DNA from: an uncultured Clostridia bacterium
GTDB taxonomy: Bacteria > Bacillota > Clostridia > Christensenellales > Borkfalkiaceae
Direction of reading: 5' to 3'
Length of the DNA: 5,802 nt
Assembly: GCA_937920115.1 (NCBI GenBank)
Contig: CALGVF010000236.1
Location: 1-5,802, forward strand
Below, in pieces: positions 1-5,725 of the stretch (position 1 is its first letter; every line of letters starts with the position of its first letter). The position numbers and the translations under genes are program-made. The notes beneath the pieces are model-generated. The model was not told where the DNA came from. It did not search any database and saw only the letters and a list, made by a program, of their open reading frames with translations.

Positions 1-16
1 TTTTTTCGTCTGTTCG

Positions 17-25
17 TGATATAAT
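17..25 (+). promoter_or_regulatory. Extended -10 promoter element for gdhA
   Basis: A TGATATAAT motif combines a perfect TATAAT hexamer (20-25) with an upstream TG at the extended -10 spacing. It sits about 40 bases before the gdhA start. The matching -35 would fall at or beyond the left edge of the window, so it cannot be judged. A sigma-A type promoter with a short 5' leader is inferred. I see no operator or riboswitch fold in the leader. Confidence 0.5.
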
Positions 26-55
26 TACGGACGGAAATTAAAAAACGAACTTTAC

Positions 56-60
56 GGAGG
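56..60 (+). promoter_or_regulatory. Ribosome binding site of gdhA
   Basis: A perfect GGAGG lies five bases before the ATG at 66. It fixes the gdhA start and agrees with the expected N-terminus of the enzyme family. Confidence 0.85.
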
Positions 61-65
61 ATTTT

Positions 66-1424
66 ATGGCAGAAAGAAACGCTTACGTTGCGGAAGTTTT
101 AAGCGGCGTAAAAGAAAGATACAAGAACGAACCCGAATTTGTACAGGCAGTCACAGAAGTATTCGCTTCTATCGAGCCGATTGTTGCTAAAAACGAAGAA
201 ATTTACAGAAAAAACGCTATTTTGGAAAGAATAACCGAGCCCGACAGGATTATATCATTCAGAGTTTCATGGCAGGACGACAAGGGTAAAATCAACGTAA
301 ACAGAGGTTACAGAGTTCAGTTCAACAACGCGATAGGACCTTATAAAGGCGGTCTCAGGTTCCACCCGAGCGTAAATCAAAGCATACTCAAATTTCTCGG
401 CTTCGAGCAGATTTTCAAAAACAGCCTCACTACTCTCGCCATGGGCGGCGGTAAAGGCGGTTCGGACTTCGACCCGAGAGGTAAATCGGACGGAGAAATA
501 ATGAGATTCTGTCAAAGTTTTATGACGGAATTATTCCGTCATATAGGCGGCGACGTTGACGTACCCGCGGGAGATATAGGAGTCGGCGGCAGAGAAATCG
601 GATATATGTTCGGACAGTACAAAAGACTTAAAAACGCTTACGACAACGGGGTTTTAACGGGCAAAGACCTCTCGTTCGGCGGTAGTTATATTCGCCCCGA
701 AGCGACGGGGTATGGAGCGGTCTATTTCCTCGAAGAAGTTTTGAAGGACAGAGGCGAAAGCATAAAAGGCAAAACGTTCGCTCTTTCGGGCTACGGCAAC
801 GTTACGTGGGGCGTTTGTAAAAAACTCGAATCGCTCGGCGGTAAGGTCGTAAGCATTTCGGGTTCGCAAGGATATATTTACGACAAAGGCGGAGTTACGG
901 GCGAAAAGGTCGATTATCTGCTTAAAATGCGTTCGGACACCTCGCTCGGCATCAAGGCTTACGCCGACAAATTCGGAGCGGAATTTCACCCGAACGAAAA
1001 ACCGTGGGGCAAATTCAAGGCGGATATATGTATGCCCTGCGCCACACAAAACGAAATTCTCCCGTCGGACGCGGAAGAAATCGTCAAATCGGGCGTCAAA
1101 ATCGTGTGCGAATGTTCCAATATGCCGACTACAATAGAAGCGGCGAAATATTTGGAAGAACACGGCGTTCTCGTCTGCCCCGCAAAAGCGGTAAACGCAG
1201 GCGGCGTGGCCGTTTCGGGGCTTGAAATGGCTCAGAACAGTTCGAGACTTGCTTGGACGGCGGAAGAGGTAGACGGAAAACTCAAATCGATAATGCGTGA
1301 TATTTACGCTCAGATTAAGTCGGCGATCGAGGAATTTTCTCTGCCCTACAATCTGATACAAGGAGCGAACATAGCGGGCTTCAAAAAAGTTGCGAACGCC
1401 ATGATTGCCGAAGGCGTTTACTGA
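66..1424 (+). CDS. gdhA: Glutamate dehydrogenase, hexameric family I (NAD or NADP)
   Basis: This cytoplasmic enzyme interconverts glutamate and 2-oxoglutarate plus ammonium using NAD(P)(H), and serves nitrogen assimilation or glutamate fermentation. The 452 residues match the usual length of about 450 for small hexameric GDHs. The N-terminal substrate domain (about 1-200) carries GPYKGGLRFHP (91-101), the GGGKGG motif with the probable catalytic lysine K130, and PAGDIG with catalytic aspartate D170. K94 and K118 correspond to substrate-binding lysines, with a constant offset of five from C. symbiosum GDH. The Rossmann domain follows, with GYGNVTWG (242-249). CATQNE (325-330) and KAVNAGG (374-380) are also family signatures. 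Automatic annotation would probably say NADP-specific, but the coenzyme pocket is mixed (Y243, S267, Q268) and resembles the clostridial NAD enzyme in part, so specificity is left open. The gene appears monocistronic, with its own promoter and terminator, and converges on the operon to its right. Confidence 0.97.
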   Translation: MAERNAYVAEVLSGVKERYKNEPEFVQAVTEVFASIEPIVAKNEEIYRKNAILERITEPDRIISFRVSWQDDKGKINVNRGYRVQFNNAIGPYKGGLRFHPSVNQSILKFLGFEQIFKNSLTTLAMGGGKGGSDFDPRGKSDGEIMRFCQSFMTELFRHIGGDVDVPAGDIGVGGREIGYMFGQYKRLKNAYDNGVLTGKDLSFGGSYIRPEATGYGAVYFLEEVLKDRGESIKGKTFALSGYGNVTWGVCKKLESLGGKVVSISGSQGYIYDKGGVTGEKVDYLLKMRSDTSLGIKAYADKFGAEFHPNEKPWGKFKADICMPCATQNEILPSDAEEIVKSGVKIVCECSNMPTTIEAAKYLEEHGVLVCPAKAVNAGGVAVSGLEMAQNSSRLAWTAEEVDGKLKSIMRDIYAQIKSAIEEFSLPYNLIQGANIAGFKKVANAMIAEGVY

Positions 1425-1439
1425 AAATTTATAGTACAG

Positions 1440-1475
1440 AAATGCGGCGTTTTCCGAACGGAAAACGCCGCATTT
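1440..1475. terminator. Bidirectional intrinsic terminator between gdhA and the convergent operon
   Basis: Two perfectly complementary 16-base arms (1440-1455 and 1460-1475) enclose a GAAC loop; the core is GCGGCGTTTTCC paired with GGAAAACGCCGC. It lies 15 bases after the gdhA stop and 19 bases past the stop of the convergent coiled-coil gene. The T-tract is short and mixed on the plus side and similarly weak on the minus side, so termination relies on the strong stem. One hairpin between two convergent units probably serves both. Confidence 0.85.
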
Positions 1476-1494
1476 ATTATGTATACAAAAAAAT

Positions 1495-2202
1495 TTAGTT
1501 TAAAATGCCGTTATTGTCCGAACTTTTGATAAAATTGCCCTCTTCTTCGCCGTTATCCTCGCTCTCCAAGTTCTCCGCAATTTTCTCGGAAAAAATGGGA
1601 ATTTCAAGTCTTATAACGTTTTGGTCGAACGGCAAATCGTCGTCTTTTTCTTCTTTGACGCCGAATTCGTCGGAAAGCTCGTTAAGTTCCTCAAAGTACG
1701 CCTTGAAACGCTCCGCAACGGAACTTTTTACTCTGAAAATAATCTCCTGCGAAATCTCTCTGATTTTATCGTCGTTCTTTTCGGTAACAAACGAAATTTC
1801 GTCGTCTAACGCGGAAATTTTTTCGTCGTAGGGTTTCAGTCTGTTTTTTATCGTCACGTTGAGCGTGGTTATAGCACTGATAGCCTTATTTAAACGCCTG
1901 TTCGCGTCTTCTTCCGTTTCGGGCGTTGAATTTTTCGCTTCGTTCTTAGCGGTTTTGAGTTCTTTTTGAGCGGCTTTATAATCTTCCGACTTGAAAAATT
2001 CCTTTTCCGCTTTCTTGCGTTCGCTTTTAAGATTTTCGACTTTTTCGATTTTATCGAGAAAATCGGAACCGAACAACTTTGTAGCCCTGCCTAAAACGTA
2101 GTTTCTTATTTCGTCCAAATCGGACTTGATAATTTCGCAATATTTGTCTTTTAAGTCTTTCTTTAATTCGATATAACTTTCGTTTTGCCTTTGTTTTTCC
2201 AT
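1495..2202 (-). CDS. Hypothetical charged coiled-coil protein
   Basis: I do not recognise this gene. The predicted protein (235 residues from the ATG at 2202) is soluble and very rich in Lys and Glu, with no signal peptide or membrane segment. Heptad-like stretches suggesting coiled coils run over roughly residues 35-95 (KVENLKSERKKAEKEF) and 105-180. The last 50 residues are acidic, with runs EEKDDD and EDNGEEEG around an isoleucine-rich segment. An in-frame TTG at 2220 would add six residues and overlaps the TGA of rluB (TTGA), suggesting translational coupling. Neither start has a convincing Shine-Dalgarno sequence, so ATG is only preferred by default. It is the last gene of the operon before the shared terminator. 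Reading-frame length, absence of stops and position support a real gene. A scaffold or structural role would be a guess. Confidence 0.8.
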   Translation of the reverse strand: MEKQRQNESYIELKKDLKDKYCEIIKSDLDEIRNYVLGRATKLFGSDFLDKIEKVENLKSERKKAEKEFFKSEDYKAAQKELKTAKNEAKNSTPETEEDANRRLNKAISAITTLNVTIKNRLKPYDEKISALDDEISFVTEKNDDKIREISQEIIFRVKSSVAERFKAYFEELNELSDEFGVKEEKDDDLPFDQNVIRLEIPIFSEKIAENLESEDNGEEEGNFIKSSDNNGILN

Positions 2203-2216
2203 AATTCTACGCAAAA

Positions 2217-2921
2217 TCAAACGTTTTGCAAATAATAAATTTCCTCGGGCGTGAGTTTTCTCACTTCTCCGCGATTAAGTCCCTGCAATTTCAAATCGCC
2301 TATCTTTATACGTTTCAGAAAACTTACGTTTTTACCGACCGCCTCGAACATTTTTCTGATTTCTCTGTTTCTGCCCTCGGTAATGGTAACGTGCATTTTC
2401 GCAAAATCTTTGCCCTCTTCCACGACTTTAATTCCGCATTTATTCGTCTTTTTCCCGTCGATGACCACGCCGTTTCTGAGCGTAATAAGCGTTTTTTCGT
2501 CTATATTGCCCTCGATTTTTACCAAATAAGTCTTGGGGATTTCGCTGCTCGGGTGAGTAAGTCTGTTAGCGAGGTCGCCGTCGTTGGTGAAAAGAAGAAG
2601 TCCCTCAGAATCGTAATCGAGCCTTCCTACGGGGAAAATTCTCGCCGTGTTTTTGGGAAGCAAGTCCATAACGGTCTTTCTGCCCTTGTCGTCCTTAACC
2701 GTACAAACGTAACCCTTCGGTTTGTTCATAATATAGTACTCGAACTTTCTCGCTCTCGATACTTTTTTCCCGTCAACGGAAACGCTGTCGTTAATCTCGT
2801 CTATTTCCTCGCCGAGTCCGCATATTTTACCGTTTACTTTTACTCTTTTTTCCTTAATAATCTGATCGCAAGCGCGTCTGCTCGCTACGCCGCATTCGGC
2901 AAGATACCTGTTTATTCTCAT
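2217..2921 (-). CDS. rluB: 23S rRNA pseudouridine synthase, RsuA/RluB family
   Basis: This enzyme isomerises a specific uridine to pseudouridine in ribosomal RNA; RluB-type members modify a single U in the peptidyl-transferase region of 23S rRNA. An N-terminal S4 RNA-binding domain occupies about residues 1-50 (MRINRYLAECGVASRRACD). The catalytic domain begins near YYIMNKPKGYVCT (62-74) and contains the signature GRLDYDSEGLLLFTNDGD (99-116), with D102 as the catalytic aspartate. The family motifs KTYLVKIEG and EGRNREIRKMFEAVG follow. The 234 residues are a normal length. The start is set by GAGGA at 2935-2931, nine bases before the ATG. Its position after dacF matches the usual clostridial order, which favours RluB over RsuA or RluF. 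The start lies inside the 3' end of dacF (68-nt overlap), and the stop overlaps a possible TTG start of the next gene. Confidence 0.95.
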   Translation of the reverse strand: MRINRYLAECGVASRRACDQIIKEKRVKVNGKICGLGEEIDEINDSVSVDGKKVSRARKFEYYIMNKPKGYVCTVKDDKGRKTVMDLLPKNTARIFPVGRLDYDSEGLLLFTNDGDLANRLTHPSSEIPKTYLVKIEGNIDEKTLITLRNGVVIDGKKTNKCGIKVVEEGKDFAKMHVTITEGRNREIRKMFEAVGKNVSFLKRIKIGDLKLQGLNRGEVRKLTPEEIYYLQNV

Positions 2922-3990
2922 TTGTTTTGTTCCTCGGATTAAGTGTATAAAGTTTTTGAGAAAAAATCAACTGTTTTGAGCAATAAATTTTAATTTCAGC
3001 CGCTTTTTGCGATTTTTCGTCCGCATTTCTTATTTCGTTCTCGAAATTCAGTTCGCACGATAGTTTTTCGCCCCTTTTTACGGGATAATAAAAATCGTCG
3101 GGGCTTTCAATCTCGTAAGCGTTATTTTTCGCCTTATCAAATACTACATAATCGAACCTTTTTCTGTCAATTACTTTGACCATGTCAAAATCGGTAAACG
3201 AGTTTTCCAAAAGTTCGCAAGAGCGTTCAAACATTTGTGGACTGTTTAAAACGACCGAAACGACTTCCATGCCCTCTCTTTTCGCGCACGACACAAGGCA
3301 TCTTCCCGCCTTGACGGTGTACCCCGTTTTAACGCCTTCCGCCCCCTCGAACATCGAGAGCATTTTGTTTTTATTTTTCCACAACTTTTTCTCTCCGCTC
3401 GTAATCTCTGTCGCTATATGCGTTTTCGAGTTTACGATTTTCTTAAACGTTTCGTTTTTCATTGCGTAAACGGATATTTTCGCCAAATCTTCGGCTGTCG
3501 TATAATGATTTTCGGCATTCAGCCCGTGCGGATTTACGAGCGAGGTATTGACCGCTCCGACTTTTTTCACCGTTTCGTTCATTAACTTCACAAAGGTTGA
3601 AACGCTCCCCGCAAGCGTTACCGCCAAGGTCTCAGCGGCGTCGTTGCCCGAACGTAACATTAAACCGTAAAGAAGGTCGCCGACTGCGTATTTTTCTCCT
3701 TGTTTAAGGTATATGCTGCTCCCCTCCACGCCTACGCATTCCGAAGGTACTTCTACCGTTTTGTTTATATCGAAATTATCTAAAACGGTAATCGCCGTTA
3801 TAATTTTAGTCGTGCTTGCCATGGGCAACTTTTCGTCAGCGTTAAATGCGTACAACATTCTGCCGCTTTCGACTTCCATAACCGCTTCCGCTTTTGAAAC
3901 CGAATACGCGAAAGAAGTCGTCGCGTTCGATGTGAAAAAAGACAACAAAACGGCAAGCAAACAAGCAAATAATTTAATCTTCCTTTTCAT
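2854..3990 (-). CDS. dacF: D-alanyl-D-alanine carboxypeptidase, DacF-like (peptidase S11)
   Basis: This penicillin-binding protein trims the terminal D-Ala from peptidoglycan stem peptides outside the membrane; DacF-type members act on spore cortex during sporulation. A signal peptide covers about residues 1-28, with a basic MKRKIK start, a hydrophobic core and likely cleavage after SFA. The serine-peptidase triad is intact: STTK (59-62, nucleophile S59), SGN (114-116) and KTG (221-223). A C-terminal beta domain (PBP5_C-like) spans about 275-350. The start overlaps the end of ytfJ by 17 nt and has no Shine-Dalgarno sequence of its own at normal distance, so translational coupling is inferred. 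The last 22 residues (357-378) are read from inside rluB in another frame. They are basic and unlike the family C-terminus, pointing to a lost stop codon just before rluB. Function as a carboxypeptidase is secure; the sporulation role is inferred from the neighbours. Confidence 0.95.
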   Translation of the reverse strand: MKRKIKLFACLLAVLLSFFTSNATTSFAYSVSKAEAVMEVESGRMLYAFNADEKLPMASTTKIITAITVLDNFDINKTVEVPSECVGVEGSSIYLKQGEKYAVGDLLYGLMLRSGNDAAETLAVTLAGSVSTFVKLMNETVKKVGAVNTSLVNPHGLNAENHYTTAEDLAKISVYAMKNETFKKIVNSKTHIATEITSGEKKLWKNKNKMLSMFEGAEGVKTGYTVKAGRCLVSCAKREGMEVVSVVLNSPQMFERSCELLENSFTDFDMVKVIDRKRFDYVVFDKAKNNAYEIESPDDFYYPVKRGEKLSCELNFENEIRNADEKSQKAAEIKIYCSKQLIFSQKLYTLNPRNKTNENKQVSCRMRRSEQTRLRSDY

Positions 3991-4357
3991 TGTTAAAACT
4001 TTTTATAAACTCCTCTGCCGTTTCAAAGGCTTTCGTCGCCACGTCGTCGGCGATACTCACGAGTTTTACTCCCTTACCGTTATCGACGAGAAAGCCGCTC
4101 GGTTTAAGGGATATGACAGCCCCGCTTCCGCCCGAAAACGGCAACGATTTTTCGCCTTTTAAACTTTGTACTTTTCCGTACTCTCCCCCGCCCGTCATAA
4201 ACCCCATCGTGACCTTTGTAACGGGAATTACCACAGTACCACCGTTTGTGGTAAACTGTTTACCAATAACGGTATTTACATCAACAAGCGTATTTATGTC
4301 TTTTAATGCGGTACTCATAAGTTCTTTAATCTTATTATCCGAATTGTCCTTAGCCAT
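3974..4357 (-). CDS. ytfJ: GerW/YtfJ family sporulation protein
   Basis: This is a small protein (127 residues) of the GerW family (PF09579), which in Bacillus subtilis is made in the forespore and is needed for normal spore germination; its biochemistry is unknown. Family features are the N-terminal helix KIKELMSTALKDI (9-21), the conserved stretch NTVIGKQF (28-35), TVVIPVTKVTMGF (41-53), then glycine-rich loops GGGEYGK (56-62) and FSGGSGA (74-80), and SGFLVDNGKGVKLVSI (87-102). The acidic tail is short. GGAGGAAAG (4370-4362) gives a strong ribosome binding site four bases before the ATG. It overlaps the upstream DUF2953 gene by 8 nt and the downstream dacF by 17 nt, which fits co-translation in one operon. 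The ytfI(DUF2953)-ytfJ pairing is also known from Bacillus. Confidence 0.93.
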   Translation of the reverse strand: MAKDNSDNKIKELMSTALKDINTLVDVNTVIGKQFTTNGGTVVIPVTKVTMGFMTGGGEYGKVQSLKGEKSLPFSGGSGAVISLKPSGFLVDNGKGVKLVSIADDVATKAFETAEEFIKSFNNEKED

Positions 4358-4877
4358 TTTTCTTTCCTCCGAACATATTTTTTACAAGCATAAAAGTAAT
4401 CGACAAGATATTGAAGCATATACCCAAATCGAAAATGACTCCGTTCGTCTTGTTCGTCTCGCTTATTAAAACGTCGCCTTTAAAATCAACGAGCGGATAT
4501 TTTCGTTTCAAAACGGGATATATCGCGGAATTTACAGTATTTATCGCAGATAACACGCAAAACGCCCCGATGCTTTTATATCCGTCGAGAATAAGGGCAT
4601 ATCTTATTTTTGTTGCGTTGATATAATTTATAACGTCCGTTTCACCGTTGCCTTTAATCAAATCGTCGTAGTATAAAGCGATCGCTTTCTTATCCGAATA
4701 ATGCAAAAACATTTTATTCGCTTTAAATTCCGCGTAGCCGTTTTTTAGTCTGATTCTTCTGAAATAGAACAAACTGAAATAAATTTTCTTATCTTTAAAA
4801 CTTAAAAATACTTTTACCGAAAAAGGTAACGGAATTATAAAAATTGATAAAACAATAGAAATAATTGCAAATTCCAT
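4350..4877 (-). CDS. DUF2953 family membrane-associated protein
   Basis: The 175-residue protein is assigned to DUF2953 by its position directly before a gerW-family gene and by its layout; primary-sequence recognition is weaker than for its neighbours. It has one N-terminal hydrophobic segment (about 2-18, IISIVLSIFIIPLPF) that should anchor it in the membrane, a lysine- and tyrosine-rich middle region (KVFLSFKDKKIYFSLFYFRRIRLKNG), and a second hydrophobic stretch near the end (about 146-165, IFDLGICFNILSITFMLVK) before a basic tail. The middle lacks the Asp- or Gly-rich repeats seen in some members. No enzymatic motif is visible and the family has no established function. No Shine-Dalgarno sequence precedes the ATG at 4877; the leader there is AT-rich. 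It is the first gene of the visible operon, transcribed from a promoter between the terminator at 4944 and the start codon. Confidence 0.82.
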   Translation of the reverse strand: MEFAIISIVLSIFIIPLPFSVKVFLSFKDKKIYFSLFYFRRIRLKNGYAEFKANKMFLHYSDKKAIALYYDDLIKGNGETDVINYINATKIRYALILDGYKSIGAFCVLSAINTVNSAIYPVLKRKYPLVDFKGDVLISETNKTNGVIFDLGICFNILSITFMLVKNMFGGKKNG

Positions 4878-4892
4878 AGTCGATTACAGAAT

Positions 4893-4922
4893 TTAGTATC
4901 GTTATTTCATAAAAAAATATGT
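4893..4922 (-). promoter_or_regulatory. Possible sporulation-type promoter for the DUF2953-ytfJ-dacF-rluB operon
   Basis: On the minus strand ACATATT (4922-4916) is followed after 15 bases by GATACTAA (4900-4893). The pair resembles the sigma-E pattern (ATATT then CATACA-type), and ACATA followed after 17 bases by GATACTA also resembles sigma-F/sigma-G sites. TTTACA (4925-4920) is a decent housekeeping -35, but no good TATAAT sits 17 bases from it. The site lies downstream of the minus-strand terminator, where a promoter is needed. The sigma assignment is speculative in such AT-rich DNA. Confidence 0.3.
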
Positions 4923-4943
4923 AAAAAGGAGTTATAAAACAGC

Positions 4944-4995
4944 AAAAAAAATAAAGACTGCAAATCTATCCAAAAAAGATAGAAATACAGTCTTT
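4944..4995 (-). terminator. Intrinsic terminator upstream of the DUF2953 operon
   Basis: Two 18-base arms (4953-4970 and 4978-4995) pair at 15 of 18 positions around a loop of seven bases, with an outer stem AAAGACTG/CAGTCTTT and an inner stem TCTATC/GATAGA. Read on the minus strand, the hairpin is followed by an A and then eight Ts (4951-4944). It would end transcripts from the YolD-polymerase unit and separate them from the next operon. A shorter T-run on the plus side could give weak termination the other way. Confidence 0.65.
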
Positions 4996-5190
4996 TTCCA
5001 CTATAAAAACAACTTTCCACTTGCTTTCCCCTATGGGGAGAGTGGATTTTACGAGCGAAGCGAGTAAAAGACGAGAGAGGTCTTGCATTAAAATTATTGC
5101 GAGCGTTTTATAATTCTTGTTGTTGACCTCTATCGTCTTGACTTCCATTTCATTCCGTCAAGCCACTCTCCCCACGGAGCGTGCCCCTTT

Positions 5191-5205
5191 TGTCGCTTCG
5201 CGACA
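5191..5205. repeat. Small perfect hairpin in the right arm of the element
   Basis: TGTCGC and GCGACA form a 6-bp stem around a TTC loop. It belongs to the extra segment of the element that has no partner in the left arm. Confidence 0.6.
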
Positions 5206-5206
5206 T

Positions 5207-5228
5207 TTTCCCCGTTTCATCGGGGAAA
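5207..5228. repeat. Second hairpin in the right arm of the element
   Basis: TTTCCCCG (5207-5214) pairs perfectly with CGGGGAAA (5221-5228) around a six-base loop. There is no T-tract, so it is not an intrinsic terminator. It is a structural part of the palindromic element. Confidence 0.6.
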
Positions 5229-5281
5229 TCTACCCCATAGGGGAAAGCAAGATTAGTTAGAATATTTATATTCCAAAAAAA

Positions 5282-5725
5282 TTAAGTTTTCCTTTTGCGG
5301 CAGGCGAGCATGCGGCGAAAACTTATAAATTCGCCGCCCATAAATACTACTTTCCCGTTTTGCCTGTCAATTTTCTTGATTTCGCCCGTCTTTACGACTA
5401 TTCTGCCGCCCGACTTCTTCTCGTCGGGTATAAAATATTCAACCTCTAAAACGGGAGCGTTTCCTTTTTCATTTCCGCTTCCGTTTTCGTTTTTGTTTTC
5501 GATTTCGGCTTCCGCTTCGCATAAAACCCTGTCGATTTCCTGCTGAGCGTCCTCCGAATACTCGGGCATTTCTTCGGTCTGCCTGTTCGTCTCGTCGATT
5601 TCGTCCTCGAAACCCGTCAACGCCGCGAACGGCGAAAACTGAGCCGCTCGGTCGTTTAAGGACATTTTCTGTCTGCCGCTTTTCGGGCGTTCGCAATTTA
5701 TAATATCGTCGTACTTTCCGCTCAC
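5282..5725 (-). CDS. YolD-like family protein
   Basis: YolD-like proteins are small Firmicute proteins usually encoded next to Y-family polymerases of the UvrX/UmuC type and thought to act with them in damage-induced translesion synthesis; the molecular role is not settled. The N-terminus contains the family signature MSLNDRAAQFSPFAALTG (21-38), followed by EDEIDETNRQTEE (40-52). A helical acidic region with a low-complexity Asn/Glu/Gly/Lys run (about 75-90) leads to a beta-rich C-terminal half, EYFIPDEKKSGGRIVVKTGEI (96-116) and GEFISFRRML (131-140), and a basic tail CRKRKT. The length of 147 is typical of the longer clostridial members. The start is a GTG with GGAGGG eight bases upstream. 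GTGA overlaps the TGA of the polymerase gene, so the two are translationally coupled. Confidence 0.92.
   Translation of the reverse strand: MSGKYDDIINCERPKSGRQKMSLNDRAAQFSPFAALTGFEDEIDETNRQTEEMPEYSEDAQQEIDRVLCEAEAEIENKNENGSGNEKGNAPVLEVEYFIPDEKKSGGRIVVKTGEIKKIDRQNGKVVFMGGEFISFRRMLACRKRKT

Larger units (their letters stand above)
5020..5251. mobile_element. MITE-like palindromic element with perfect 19-bp terminal inverted repeats
   Basis: The ends (5020-5038 and 5233-5251) are exact inverted repeats of CTTGCTTTCCCCTATGGGG. Inside, GGGGAGAGTGG (5035-5045) pairs perfectly with 5163-5173, and AAGACGAGAGAGGTC (5068-5082) pairs at 14 of 15 positions with 5125-5139, so the left two-thirds fold as a long imperfect hairpin around an AT-rich loop. 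The stretch 5174-5232 has no counterpart in the left arm and carries two further hairpins. No transposase gene is present, and no target-site duplication is clear. Size, terminal repeats and lack of coding capacity fit a non-autonomous element. It could instead be a dispersed palindromic repeat of the REP/BIME kind; the copy number in the genome would decide. Confidence 0.7.

Noticed and set aside
654..1361. Long minus-strand open frame (235 codons) opposite gdhA
   Set aside because: Antisense shadow of a strongly conserved enzyme gene; rich in Arg and Phe from complemented codons, with no family features.
2226..2942. Long plus-strand open frame (238 codons) opposite rluB
   Set aside because: It is exactly antisense to a well-conserved gene. 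Its composition (Phe/Ser/Val-rich) is what the complementary strand of rluB yields, and there is no ribosome binding site.
3713..4469. Plus-strand frames opposite dacF, ytfJ and DUF2953
   Set aside because: They are antisense to recognised genes, have no ribosome binding sites and have repetitive hydrophobic composition typical of shadow frames.
4995..5020. Direct repeat TTTCCAC (4995-5001 and 5014-5020) next to the left end of the palindromic element
   Set aside because: Seven bases in AT-rich DNA can arise by chance, and no copy is found at the right end of the element, so it is not a target-site duplication.
4966..5148. A 60-codon minus-strand frame across the terminator and the left arm of the palindromic element
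   Set aside because: It is made of the terminator hairpin and repeat sequence read through, has no ribosome binding site, and shows no recognisable domain. Most likely chance coding in a repeat.
5020..5251. CRISPR array or tandem repeat reading of the repeated sequences
   Set aside because: The repeats are inverted, not direct, and there are no regularly spaced spacers.
5259..5273. AT-only palindrome GAATATTTATATTC after the YolD-like stop
   Set aside because: The stem is all A/T apart from one G-C pair, with a two-base loop and no downstream T-run on the minus strand, so it is too weak to call a terminator.
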